Assembly (NCBI RefSeq): GCF_016919385.1
Contig: NZ_CP070351.1
Span: forward strand, 1,798,001-1,862,000
DNA length: 64,000 nucleotides
DNA from: Gordonia sp. PDNC005
GTDB taxonomy: Bacteria > Actinomycetota > Actinomycetes > Mycobacteriales > Mycobacteriaceae
Reading direction: 5' to 3'
The notes under the pieces are model-generated. The model searched no databases. It was given only the letters and a program-made list of their open reading frames with translations, and was not told the DNA's origin. Below, piece after piece: positions 1 to 8,391 of this stretch (positions within the stretch are counted from its first letter, which is position 1; the number at the start of each line of letters is the position of its first letter). The translations under genes were made by a program, and so were the position numbers.

Positions 1-59
1 CGCCGCCGCCAGCAGAGACGCACGGAGATCGCCGTGATGGTATGCACTCTTCGTCGATG

Positions 60-88
60 TTGACACCGCTAACTTTCCTCTCTAGCGT
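60..88 (+). promoter_or_regulatory. Putative promoter of the first OYE gene
   Basis: A perfect -35 hexamer TTGACA (60-65) is followed after 17 bases by TAGCGT (83-88), a plausible -10. An 8-base palindrome GTGTACAC (92-99) and the inverted pair GTTGAC/GTCAAC (59-64 and 101-106) flank it and could bind a regulator. Predicted from sequence only. Confidence 0.45.
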
Positions 89-126
89 GATGTGTACACC
101 GTCAACATACCGCAGAAGGAAGCACG

Positions 127-1398
127 ATGCCAGCGACAGCCGATTCCCCCGTCTTCACACCCTTCCAGTTGCCGAGCGGTGCGGTGATTCCGAACCGCCT
201 AGCCAAGGCGGCGATGGAGGAGAACATGGCCGCCTACGGACAGCTTCCCGGCGAGTCGTTGCTCCGCCTGTACCGCCGGTGGAGCGAAGGAGGCGCCGGA
301 CTGCTCATCACCGGCAATGTGATGGTGCACGCCGAGGCGCTCACCGGCCCCGCGGGTGTCGTCCTGAACTCCGATTCGCCGATCGAGCCCTTCCGCGAGT
401 GGGCCAGTGCCGCCAAGTCCGGCGGCGCGCAGGTGTGGATGCAGATCAATCACCCAGGACGCCAGATCCGCGCCGACATGCCGGGCGTCGCGTGGGGCCC
501 GTCGGCCGTCCGCGTCGAGCTGGGGAAGAACTCGAAACGCTTCGCCGAGCCCGTGGCCATGACTGCGCAACAGATCCACGAGACCGTGGCTCGCTTCGCC
601 GACACCGCCGCACGCGCCGAGGAGGCCGGCTTCGACGGAGTCGAGGTCCACGCCGCACACGGCTATCTGTTGTCGCAGTTCCTTTCGCCGCTGTCGAACC
701 GGCGCGATGACGACTGGGGCGGCCCTCTGGAGAACAGGGCCCGCCTGCTTCTCGACATCGTTCGGGAGGTGCGAGCCCGCGTGTCGCCGACTTTTGCGGT
801 GGCAGTCAAACTGAACTCGGCCGATTTCCAACGTGGCGGATTCGACGCCAACGACGCCGCAACCGTGATCAGGATGCTCGCACCGCTGGGCGTGGACGTC
901 GTCGAGCTCTCCGGCGGCAGTTACGAAGCACCGGCGATGACCGGGCAGGCAGGTGACGAGCGCAGCCGATCACGCGAGGCCTACTTCCTCAGCCTCGCCG
1001 AGGAACTCGCCGCAGACAGTCCGCTGCCTCTCATGCTGACCGGCGGAGTGGTCCGACGGTCGGTCGCCGAAGAGGTCCTGGCCGGGGGAGTCGACATCGT
1101 CGGCATGGGCACGGCGATCGCCATGAACCCTGACCTGCCGAACCAGTGGCGACACGACGCCGACGAAGCCGTGACAGTGATCCCGGTGCGCATCAGCGAC
1201 AAGGCCGTGGCCTCGGCCGCAAGCATGGCCCGTGTCCGTCGCCAGTTGCGACGTCTCGGGGACGGCCGCACACCGAGGCCTGCCGCCGACCCGAAGATCG
1301 CGCTCGTCGTCGAAACGATTCTTCAGTCATTCGCGCTTCGCCGTTACCGCCGATGGCTTGCGAAAAGTGCACATGAGGGAGTCCTCAGCCCGCGATAG
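127..1398 (+). CDS. Old Yellow Enzyme-family NADH:flavin oxidoreductase
   Basis: A 423-residue FMN-dependent TIM-barrel oxidoreductase that should reduce an activated C=C bond or a related electrophile with NAD(P)H. The active-site His pair lies in HAAHGYL (H175, H178) with Y180 after it. QVWMQINHPGRQ (102-113) and VKLNSADFQRGG (227-238) are family-typical flavin and substrate loops. The last 60 or so residues after the barrel are basic and Ala/Arg-rich. The ATG has a good ribosome site (AGAAGGAAG). It is closely related to the OYE half of the fusion at 2137; both carry the same VKLNSADFQRGGF and GGSYE segments, which suggests local duplication. The tetR gene converges on it. The substrate cannot be read from sequence. 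Confidence 0.88.
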   Translation: MPATADSPVFTPFQLPSGAVIPNRLAKAAMEENMAAYGQLPGESLLRLYRRWSEGGAGLLITGNVMVHAEALTGPAGVVLNSDSPIEPFREWASAAKSGGAQVWMQINHPGRQIRADMPGVAWGPSAVRVELGKNSKRFAEPVAMTAQQIHETVARFADTAARAEEAGFDGVEVHAAHGYLLSQFLSPLSNRRDDDWGGPLENRARLLLDIVREVRARVSPTFAVAVKLNSADFQRGGFDANDAATVIRMLAPLGVDVVELSGGSYEAPAMTGQAGDERSRSREAYFLSLAEELAADSPLPLMLTGGVVRRSVAEEVLAGGVDIVGMGTAIAMNPDLPNQWRHDADEAVTVIPVRISDKAVASAASMARVRRQLRRLGDGRTPRPAADPKIALVVETILQSFALRRYRRWLAKSAHEGVLSPR

Positions 1399-1454
1399 GG
1401 ACTCGAGTGACCGCCGACGTCCACATCTGGCGGCGCCGACGCGCTCCGGCGAGG

Positions 1455-2024
1455 TCAGTCGAGGGAGGGAACGGCCGAAAGGTGCAGAGCGACGAGTTCC
1501 CGTAGCCTGATTGCAACCTCGGTCAGCGGGCGGGTCGAGTGTTGCGCCTGCGAGGCGATCACCGCGCCTTCGATGGCGGAGACGATGGTGATCGCCAAGG
1601 ACTTCGCAATGTCCGCGTCGATCCCGTCGTCGACCATTCGATCCCGCACGAGGTCGTGCCACTGACCGAAGATGCCACCGGCGAGATCGGCGGCGGACGG
1701 TGCGTCGGCACGACCCAACGCTGCGGCGACCACCGGACATCCCGCGTCGAAGTCGGTGGAGGTGAGGACTTCCACCCACATCTCGCTGAACGCGCTGATG
1801 GGATCGGGGGAGTCGAGAATCCCTTCGATCGCCTGAGTGATGATCGCACCGGACGCGCGCGTCGCTTCGGTGACGAGTTCGGACTTCCCGCCTGGAAAGT
1901 TGAGGTAGATCGACCGGCGAGCAACGCCGCTCGTCGACAGAATGTCCGACAGGGACGTGCCGGACACACCGTGACAGCGCATCAGCGATGCCGTCGCCTC
2001 GAGCAGCCGATCTTTCACACTCAT
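1455..2024 (-). CDS. TetR-family regulator (LmrA/YxaF-like)
   Basis: A 189-residue regulator. An N-terminal TetR helix-turn-helix lies around residues 24-45, ending in RRSIYLNFPGGKSEL. The ligand domain carries GCPVVAAAL (95-103), typical of the LmrA/YxaF branch. The frame is open to ATGs at 2030 and 2060, but the ATG at 2024 is best spaced from a GAGAGGG site. It is divergent from the OYE-F420 fusion gene, and the space between them holds a long inverted repeat, so it probably represses itself and that gene. The inducer is unknown; an electrophile or xenobiotic reduced by the OYE proteins is the natural guess. Confidence 0.88.
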   Translation of the reverse strand: MSVKDRLLEATASLMRCHGVSGTSLSDILSTSGVARRSIYLNFPGGKSELVTEATRASGAIITQAIEGILDSPDPISAFSEMWVEVLTSTDFDAGCPVVAAALGRADAPSAADLAGGIFGQWHDLVRDRMVDDGIDADIAKSLAITIVSAIEGAVIASQAQHSTRPLTEVAIRLRELVALHLSAVPSLD

Positions 2025-2049
2025 CTGCATCCCTCTCATCTCGCTCTTG

Positions 2050-2102
2050 AAATATACCAATCGGTCTCCTAGTGTGGGCGCAGTAGACCGATCGATATAT
2101 TT
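2050..2102. promoter_or_regulatory. Probable TetR operator, 18-base inverted repeat
   Basis: Arms at 2050-2067 and 2085-2102 pair at 16 of 18 positions across a 17-base spacer. The core half-sites read ATCGGTCT and AGACCGAT. It lies between the start of tetR (2024, minus) and the OYE-fusion start (2137, plus), so one site can control both promoters. The AT-rich outer ends (AAATATA/TATATTT) may double as -10 elements. Confidence 0.7.
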
Positions 2103-2136
2103 CGCTCGGCACTCTGACTCAGTGAGGATTCCTCAG

Positions 2137-3855
2137 ATGACTGACCTCGACATCTCCGCCGTGGCCACGCCGCTCACCTTGCCCTCCGGGCAGACTCTCA
2201 CAAACAGGTTGATGAAAGCCGCACTCAGTGAAGGGCTCGCCGACAGTGGCGGCGCGCCGGACGCGCAGCTGACCCGGTTGTATTCGCGCTGGGCCGACGG
2301 GGGCTTCGGCCTCGTGGTGACCGGCAACGTCATGGTCGACCGGCGCCAACTCGGCGAGCCGGGAAACGTCGTCATCGAAGACGAGAGCCATCTCGCCGAG
2401 TTCACGCAATGGGCCGATGCGGCGAAGCGTGGAGGTTCACGTGTGTGGATGCAGGTGAATCATCCCGGCCGGCAGGCGAATCCGCTCCTTGGAGCGTCGT
2501 ACACAGTGGCGCCGTCAGCGATCGGCTTGAATCTGCCCGGCATTCCCGCGCCACGCGCTTTGACGGGGGACGAGATCGTGGACCTGATCGCACGATTTGC
2601 GACGGCCGCGCGGGTCGCTGAAACAGCCGGATTCGACGGCGTGCAGATTCACGGCGCACACGGATACCTGGTGTCGCAGTTCCTGTCGCCACTGAGCAAT
2701 CAGCGCACAGACGAGTGGGGCGGCAGCGTCGAGAACCGGGCGCGGTTCCTCCTCGAGGTCATTCGCGCCATTCGCTCCACCGTCCGTCCCGACTTCGGCG
2801 TCGGCGTCAAACTGAACTCGGCGGATTTCCAGCGCGGCGGATTCACCGAGGACGACTCGAGGGCCGTCATCTCACTGATCGCGAACGAACAGATCGACCT
2901 GATCGAGATCAGCGGCGGCAGCTACGAGTCTCCCGCGATGATGGGACGACCCGTCCGATCGGACCGCACCCGAGCCCGCGAAGCCTACTTTCTCGAGTAC
3001 GCCGACACGGTTCGTGAACTGGCGGGAGACGTTCCATTGGCGGTGACCGGCGGATTCCGTTCGCGCCAGGCGATGGGCGACGCTGTCGACGGCGGTCACT
3101 GCGACGTCGTTGGTCTCGGCCGCCCAGCGGCGATCACACCGGACGCGGCCCGCAGAATCACTGACGCGGACGTCGAGGTGCTGCCGTCGCTAACGCTGAA
3201 ACTGCCCGTCCCGCAACGGGTGAGAGCATCGGCGAGTCAGCTGAAGACCGTCGAGGGAGCCCTTGACCTGCAGTGGCATGCAGACCAACTGCGTCGGATG
3301 GGTGACGGGAACGAACCCGACCCCCAGCGCCCGCTCTGGCGGACCGTGATCGCGGCAGCCCGACACAACGGCCTCGACGCCTTCCGTAGCCGTCGTGGGG
3401 GAGCGGCGTCGGCGGAGGCCAAGGCCCTTCGGAAGTTCCGATTCGAGCGCGCCGTCGGTCGGCGACTGATGAATCCGACGGTGGCTTTCGCTCAGCGGCT
3501 CGGTCTCGGTGGCCGCTTGGCAACCCACTTGGAGACCACCGGCCGCAAGAGCGGAGTGACCCGCGTGGTGCCGGTGTCCGCGGTGTTCGACAACGAGGGC
3601 GCGTGGGTCATCAGCCAGCACGGCACCCGATCGGGTTGGGCGCTCAATGTTCTCGCCAATCCGAGTGTCCGTATTCGACACGGCGACGAGTGGCGTACCG
3701 GTACCGCCACGGTCATGCACGACGACGACGTCCGCGCTCGCGCACGGTCCTTCGCGCCGCACCCGGCACTGGCCGGCGTCACCGCCGCCACGTTCCAGGC
3801 GATGGAGAGCGATCCCGTGTCGGTGCGGATCGCTTTTGATCGCGGTGCCGACTGA
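2137..3855 (+). CDS. Fusion of Old Yellow Enzyme with an F420-type nitroreductase (DDN-like) domain
   Basis: A 572-residue two-domain protein. Residues 1 to about 415 form an OYE barrel with H172, H175 and Y177 in HGAHGYL and the VKLNSADFQRGGF loop. Residues about 435-568 match the deazaflavin-dependent nitroreductase (DDN) split barrel: MNPTVAFAQRLG, TTGRKSGVTRVVPV (467-480) and a GWALNVLANPSVRIRHG segment split over 500-516. The first half uses FMN and NAD(P)H by family; the second is expected to bind F420. The ATG at 2137 follows GTGAGG at a workable distance; an upstream in-frame ATG at 2047 would run through the operator and is unlikely. I infer that the two cofactors serve one substrate path. 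The frame is continuous across the junction. Confidence 0.85.
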   Translation: MTDLDISAVATPLTLPSGQTLTNRLMKAALSEGLADSGGAPDAQLTRLYSRWADGGFGLVVTGNVMVDRRQLGEPGNVVIEDESHLAEFTQWADAAKRGGSRVWMQVNHPGRQANPLLGASYTVAPSAIGLNLPGIPAPRALTGDEIVDLIARFATAARVAETAGFDGVQIHGAHGYLVSQFLSPLSNQRTDEWGGSVENRARFLLEVIRAIRSTVRPDFGVGVKLNSADFQRGGFTEDDSRAVISLIANEQIDLIEISGGSYESPAMMGRPVRSDRTRAREAYFLEYADTVRELAGDVPLAVTGGFRSRQAMGDAVDGGHCDVVGLGRPAAITPDAARRITDADVEVLPSLTLKLPVPQRVRASASQLKTVEGALDLQWHADQLRRMGDGNEPDPQRPLWRTVIAAARHNGLDAFRSRRGGAASAEAKALRKFRFERAVGRRLMNPTVAFAQRLGLGGRLATHLETTGRKSGVTRVVPVSAVFDNEGAWVISQHGTRSGWALNVLANPSVRIRHGDEWRTGTATVMHDDDVRARARSFAPHPALAGVTAATFQAMESDPVSVRIAFDRGAD

Positions 3856-3868
3856 CACACTGGACCCC

Positions 3869-4513
3869 GTGACGCGCGATTGGTTTCGGAACGAGACGTG
3901 GACGGCCGCTGTGCGAGAAGAGTTCGAACGTCGTCTCGCACGCGCACGTCCGTCCAATCGCCCGCAATACCTCCGCATTCAAGGAGTTCACCTGGAACGG
4001 GCCGGTGATGTCGAGTCTGCTCGCGAGCTCTGGGTGCGCACGGTGCAGTCGGATCCGTCGCACGACCTCGGTCGCGACCGCTTCGCCGCGATGGAACACC
4101 TGGCCGATTCGTTCAAGCGCAGCGACTCGGAACAGGCCGCGCGATGGTACCGGCTGGTGTTGGCCGAGAACTCGTCACTGAGCGGCACCTCGTGGCAGGC
4201 AGAGCTGTCGCTCGCCGAAACCCTTGTCGCAGCAGGCGACGTCCTCGGCGCCCGGCAGTCATTGGCCGACTGGCGTGCACGCGGTGAGTCGAAGACCCCG
4301 GCCGATCTCGTCCGAGAGCAGCTTGTCCTTCTCGAACTCGCTGAGGTCGCGGCCGACCGCGACGCTGCACGAATCGCGGCGCGGCGAGCGCTCGAGGCGG
4401 CAGCCATGCCCTCACCGTTTGCGAACCATCCCGACGTCGGCATCGCCAAGCTCGACGCTGCCACGCGCAAGCGCCTGAACCGCCTGGCGCGCGGTCGTCG
4501 ATTTCGGCGGTGA
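3869..4513 (+). CDS. Helical tetratricopeptide-like protein of unknown function
   Basis: A 214-residue soluble protein, mostly alpha-helical, with TPR-like stretches (ERAGDVESARELWVRTVQ; SDSEQAARWYRLVLAE; LAETLVAAGDVLGARQSL) spaced as in repeat arrays. The end is very basic (LNRLARGRRFRR). The likely start is GTG at 3869, 13 bases after the OYE-fusion stop; ATGs further upstream in this frame lie inside that gene. It is probably cotranscribed with the fusion. I do not recognise a named family. Helical repeats suggest a protein-binding role, which is inference. Confidence 0.65.
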   Translation: MTRDWFRNETWTAAVREEFERRLARARPSNRPQYLRIQGVHLERAGDVESARELWVRTVQSDPSHDLGRDRFAAMEHLADSFKRSDSEQAARWYRLVLAENSSLSGTSWQAELSLAETLVAAGDVLGARQSLADWRARGESKTPADLVREQLVLLELAEVAADRDAARIAARRALEAAAMPSPFANHPDVGIAKLDAATRKRLNRLARGRRFRR

Positions 4514-4534
4514 CCGACGAATGCGACCTGCGAC

Positions 4535-5452
4535 TTACAACGGCGGGACGAACTCCGGCTGTTCCCAGCCGCGGAGGATCCGGTTGATCCCGGCGCCAGA
4601 CACCGTGTCGCGAAAATCCGGGGTGCGCTTCTCCAGGAACGCCGCAATGCCCTCCTGAGCGTCTTCACTCACCCCCCGGAGGTTGAAAGCGAGCGTCTCC
4701 AGCTGGTGGGCCTGCATCGGATGAGGCGCGGTCATCATCCGCCACAGCATCGCGCGACTCAAGCTGACCGACACCGCCGAGGTGTTGTCGGCGATCTCTC
4801 GTGCGAGACTCATCGCCACGCCGAGGACGTCGTCTGCGGGGTGGATGCTGCGGACGAGGCCACCGGCCAGCGCCTCCGCGGCACCGAACGTGCGTCCAGT
4901 GAGCATCCACTCGAGCGCCTGTTGCGGACCGACCACACGAGGAAGGAACCACGACGAACAGGATTCGGGCACGAACGCACGTCTGGTGAATGGGAACGCA
5001 AACTTCGCCGAGTCCGACGCGATTCGTATGTCCGTCGGAAGCGTCATCGTCGACCCGACACCGACCGCGTGGCCGTTGATCGCCGAGATGATCGGTTTGA
5101 TCGATTCGAAGATCCGCATCACCACGCGACCGCCGCCGTCGCGGCGGAGCGGCAGTCCGTCGCCTGGCGAGTCGAAGAGCAGCCCGTCGGGGATGTCGGT
5201 GGCCGAGCGCCAGTCGCGGAACGAGTCGCGCGGATCGTCGGCGGCGACGAGATCGGCGCCTGCGCAGAATGCGCGTCCCGCACCGGTGAGGATCACAACC
5301 TTCACGTCATCGTCGTTATCCGACCGATCGAAGACCTCAACGAGCTCCTGTTCCATCTGGTCGTCGAATGCGTTGAGGCGATCGGGCCGGTTCAGAGTGA
5401 CGAGCGCGACGCCGTCCTCCACCCGATAGTCGACATGAGAGCGGTCGGTCAC
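4535..5452 (-). CDS. Enoyl-CoA hydratase (crotonase family)
   Basis: A 305-residue crotonase-fold enzyme. Oxyanion-hole segments are FCAGADL (62-68) and NGHAVGVG (126-133). The catalytic Glu is expected at E163 in VPESCSSWFLPR, a pattern usual for hydratases; the second Glu of classical crotonases is not in its usual place, as in many actinobacterial EchA proteins. It should hydrate enoyl-CoA esters in beta-oxidation or a related pathway. Start: GTG at 5452 behind AAAGGGAC is preferred over an ATG at 5482 with no ribosome site. A middle insert (about 72-105) is longer than in standard EchA. Confidence 0.85.
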   Translation of the reverse strand: MTDRSHVDYRVEDGVALVTLNRPDRLNAFDDQMEQELVEVFDRSDNDDDVKVVILTGAGRAFCAGADLVAADDPRDSFRDWRSATDIPDGLLFDSPGDGLPLRRDGGGRVVMRIFESIKPIISAINGHAVGVGSTMTLPTDIRIASDSAKFAFPFTRRAFVPESCSSWFLPRVVGPQQALEWMLTGRTFGAAEALAGGLVRSIHPADDVLGVAMSLAREIADNTSAVSVSLSRAMLWRMMTAPHPMQAHQLETLAFNLRGVSEDAQEGIAAFLEKRTPDFRDTVSGAGINRILRGWEQPEFVPPL

Positions 5453-5601
5453 TAGTGAGTCCCTTTCGTTCGACGCGGTCACATCAGCTTTACACGAGTG
5501 TCAATACTTGGTGGATGGAACGTGCGATCAGCATCGCCCGCACGGAATTTCGGCCGTGCGTCAGTTTGAAAAGTCAGCGCTCGGTAGACACAGTGAAGTA
5601 C

Positions 5602-7491
5602 ATGCTTGACGAAGAGAACGACAAATCGAACTCAGATCCAGCTCCATCGCAGTCCGCCGACGACGCCCCTCCCGTACTGGAGATGCTGATCGATCCGCTG
5701 ACTCAACAGCGCACCGAGATCAGCGCGAACATTGCCGCAGTACCGGGTCGCATGCACATAGCCGAAGACGACTCGGACGATGAGATCACCGCCAAGCTGA
5801 AGCATCAAGGCGTGCGCATCGGCAAGGGCGGCATCGCGCCGGCGGTGTTCTGGCCTGCACTGATCACGATTGTGACTGTCGCAGTAGTCGCGGTAATCAT
5901 CCCAGACGCTACGGCCGACTTCTTCAGTGCCGTCCAGAACTGGATTGTGGCCAACCTCGGTTGGTACTACATGCTCATCATCGGCGGATTCGTGGTGTTC
6001 GTCCTCGGCGTCGGCATCTCACGCCTGGGCCGAGTGCGCCTCGGGCGCGACGACGAGGAACCAGAGTTCAGTCGGTTGTCCTGGTTCTGCATGCTGTTCG
6101 CGGCCGGAATGGGAATCGGTCTGGTCTTCTACGGCGTGGGTGAGCCGTTGACATATGCCACCGTTCAACCGAAACCAGGCTGGAGTGGGTCCGAAGCCGA
6201 CATCAGCGGTCTGGCGATGGCCCAGACCTTTGTGCACTGGGGCCTCCATCCGTGGGCGATCTACGCCGTCATCGGCCTGGCTCTCGCGTATGCGATCCAC
6301 CGGAGAGGTCGACCGGTGTCGATCCGCTGGGCCCTCGAGCCGCTGCTGGGGGAGCGAGTCAAGGGCTGGGCCGGCGACCTCATCGACGTCCTTGCAATCT
6401 TCGGAACCGTCTTCGGAGTCGCGACGTCCCTCGGACTGGGCGTCCAGCAGATCTCGGCGGGAATGCAATCCATCGGAATCGTCGACACCGTCGACAACAC
6501 ACTGTTGGTCGTGCTCATCGTGGTGATCACGTTCCTCGCAACCCTCTCAGTGGTCAGCGGCTTGGGTGCCGGGATCAAGTGGTTGTCGAACATCAACCTC
6601 TCCCTGGCTGGCCTTCTGCTCATCAGCATGCTGATCCTCGGCCCGACACTCTTCCTTCTCCGGACGTTTGTGCAATCCCTCGGGGTGTACCTGGCGAACG
6701 TGCTCAATCTGACCTTCGATGTCGGCGCATTCCAGGGAGATGCCGCCGAATCGTGGCTCAGCGACTGGACGATCTTCTACTGGGGCTGGTGGATCGCCTG
6801 GGCACCGTTCGTCGGCGTCTTCATCGCGCGGATCTCGCGTGGACGAACAGTTCGCGAGTTCATCGCGGGCTGCCTGATCGTCCCGACGCTTGTCGGCATG
6901 ATCTGGTTCTCGGTCATGGGAGGCTCCGGCCTCTACCGGCAGCTCTTCGGCGAAGGCGACCTGGTCGAAGACGGCGCGGTGTCCGCGGAGCGGTCGCTGT
7001 TCCACGTCCTCGACGGGCTTCCGCTCGGAAACATCTTCTCCATCCTGGCGATCATCCTGGTTGCGATCTTCTTCATCACTTCGTCCGACTCGGGATCCTT
7101 AGTGGTCGACATGCTGGCGTCCGGCGGACACCCGAATCCGCCGGTCTGGTCACGGGTTCTGTGGGCGTCGCTCGAGGGCGCCCTCGCGATCGCACTGCTG
7201 CTCGCGGGCGGTCTCAGTTCTCTTCAGTCGGCGTCGCTGGCCACTGCACTGCCGTTTAGCGTGATCCTGGCGATGATGTGTGTGGCTACAGTGAAGGGCC
7301 TGCGTCATGAGAACTGGCTTCTGAACTACGCGGAGCACACGCAACGCATCGAGGCGGCCACCGCTCACATCACGGGCGAGGTCTTCGACAGCATTCCAAC
7401 CGACCCTGCGTTGCGCGACTACGTCGACGATCGAATCGACTACCGCCTCACGAGAACACGCGGCCTGCAGACGCACAACAAACGCCACTAG
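5602..7491 (+). CDS. BCCT-family glycine betaine/carnitine/choline-type transporter
   Basis: A secondary transporter of about 629 residues with some 12 membrane helices. The hallmark HWGLHPWAIY (212-221) and FYWGWWIAW (392-400) provide the Trp/Tyr substrate box known from BetP, and GMGIGLVFYGVGEP (169-182) is the glycine-rich helix. The acidic N-terminal extension of about 75 residues and the hydrophilic C-terminal tail recall the osmosensing tails of corynebacterial BetP/EctP. Likely substrate: betaine, ectoine or proline-type solutes with Na+ or H+. The start is uncertain: ATG 5602 begins the acidic tail, but GTG 5593 and ATG 5515 are in frame and none has a strong ribosome site. Confidence 0.88.
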   Translation: MLDEENDKSNSDPAPSQSADDAPPVLEMLIDPLTQQRTEISANIAAVPGRMHIAEDDSDDEITAKLKHQGVRIGKGGIAPAVFWPALITIVTVAVVAVIIPDATADFFSAVQNWIVANLGWYYMLIIGGFVVFVLGVGISRLGRVRLGRDDEEPEFSRLSWFCMLFAAGMGIGLVFYGVGEPLTYATVQPKPGWSGSEADISGLAMAQTFVHWGLHPWAIYAVIGLALAYAIHRRGRPVSIRWALEPLLGERVKGWAGDLIDVLAIFGTVFGVATSLGLGVQQISAGMQSIGIVDTVDNTLLVVLIVVITFLATLSVVSGLGAGIKWLSNINLSLAGLLLISMLILGPTLFLLRTFVQSLGVYLANVLNLTFDVGAFQGDAAESWLSDWTIFYWGWWIAWAPFVGVFIARISRGRTVREFIAGCLIVPTLVGMIWFSVMGGSGLYRQLFGEGDLVEDGAVSAERSLFHVLDGLPLGNIFSILAIILVAIFFITSSDSGSLVVDMLASGGHPNPPVWSRVLWASLEGALAIALLLAGGLSSLQSASLATALPFSVILAMMCVATVKGLRHENWLLNYAEHTQRIEAATAHITGEVFDSIPTDPALRDYVDDRIDYRLTRTRGLQTHNKRH

Positions 7492-7667
7492 GAGTCGTCG
7501 GTCTCAACCTCGGCGTGCACAAACGATGTCTGGAGTTCGCGCAGGTCGCGCCCGAATCCACCTACCTTTTTCAGCTGTCACCCAGGAACGTGATTCCACG
7601 CGGGAACCGGGTTGGTCCGCCGCTGGTCGACACTCGGCCGGGCTCCAGAAAATCGCCCCAGAAACTC

Positions 7668-7694
7668 TTGGCACTCTCCGTGCTCGAGTGCTAA
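7668..7694. promoter_or_regulatory. CIRCE element (HrcA operator)
   Basis: TTGGCACTC (7668-7676), nine bases, then GAGTGCTAA (7686-7694). This matches the CIRCE consensus TTAGCACTC-N9-GAGTGCTAA with one substitution in the left arm. It lies 72 bases before the hsp20 start codon, so HrcA repression of hsp20 is predicted. Confidence 0.9.
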
Positions 7695-7765
7695 TCTCGG
7701 CGTTGCACAGTGATGGAGATCATCGGCCACCAGGGCTGATGCCGTGAGATTGGAGGTGTATTACT

Positions 7766-8209
7766 GTGCTTGGATTCGACCCTTTCAATGACCTTGACGC
7801 TCTCGCTCGAGGCCTTCTTACAGGTCAGCAGAGCGGAACCGTCCGGACGCCGCGATTCATGCCGATGGACTTGTGCAAAGTCGAGGATCACTACCTTCTG
7901 ACGGCGGATCTTCCCGGTGTCGATCCCGGATCCATTGATGTCAGCGTCGACAACGGCGTCCTCTCCCTTTCCGCTCAACGCTCTCTGGCGTCCGACGATG
8001 GCGTGAAATGGCTCGCAAGCGAGCGGTTCGCCGGAACGTACCGTCGCCAGGTCACGCTGGGTGAGGGTATCGACACCTCGGCGATCAGCGCGCAATACAA
8101 CAACGGTGTCTTGACCGTTTCGATCCCGATTGCGGAGAAGGCAAAGCCACGCAGGATCGCGGTCGAGCATTCCAGCGAACAGCAGGCCATCGCTGCTTCG
8201 ACGGGATGA
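7766..8209 (+). CDS. hsp20: Small heat-shock protein, Hsp20 family
   Basis: A 147-residue alpha-crystallin-type chaperone that should hold unfolding proteins in the cytoplasm. The crystallin domain spans about 35-135, with DLPGVDPGSIDVSVDNG (48-64) and the terminal-strand motif NGVLTVSIP (113-121). The short N-terminal arm (MLGFDPFNDLDAL) is of the kind that drives oligomer formation. GTG start with a strong GGAGG site. The CIRCE element upstream places it under HrcA control. A 47-codon gene follows at 38 bases and may be cotranscribed. Confidence 0.92.
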   Translation: MLGFDPFNDLDALARGLLTGQQSGTVRTPRFMPMDLCKVEDHYLLTADLPGVDPGSIDVSVDNGVLSLSAQRSLASDDGVKWLASERFAGTYRRQVTLGEGIDTSAISAQYNNGVLTVSIPIAEKAKPRRIAVEHSSEQQAIAASTG

Positions 8210-8247
8210 CATAGGCGCCCCGACAACTCGTTCGACGCAGGAGGTTC

Positions 8248-8391
8248 ATGATGCTTGCAACGCTCGAATCCGACCCGATTGACTGGTCTGACCAGCAAAC
8301 CGAGGTCCGCCGCGACGACGGATTGGAAGAGTTCCCGGTGACTTGGCGCGAGGACGAGCGCCGGGGGATCGGTATCGAACTCCACAGCTGA
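8248..8391 (+). CDS. Small 47-residue acidic protein downstream of hsp20
   Basis: A short frame behind a near-ideal ribosome site (CAGGAGG, 5 to 8 bases before two tandem ATGs at 8248 and 8251). The product begins MMLATLESDPIDWSDQQ and ends ERRGIGIELHS; it is acidic, with no membrane segment and no Cys. It lies 38 bases after hsp20 with no terminator between, so heat-shock coregulation through CIRCE is likely. I do not recognise a family. The ribosome site and the position argue that it is translated. Confidence 0.55.
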   Translation: MMLATLESDPIDWSDQQTEVRRDDGLEEFPVTWREDERRGIGIELHS

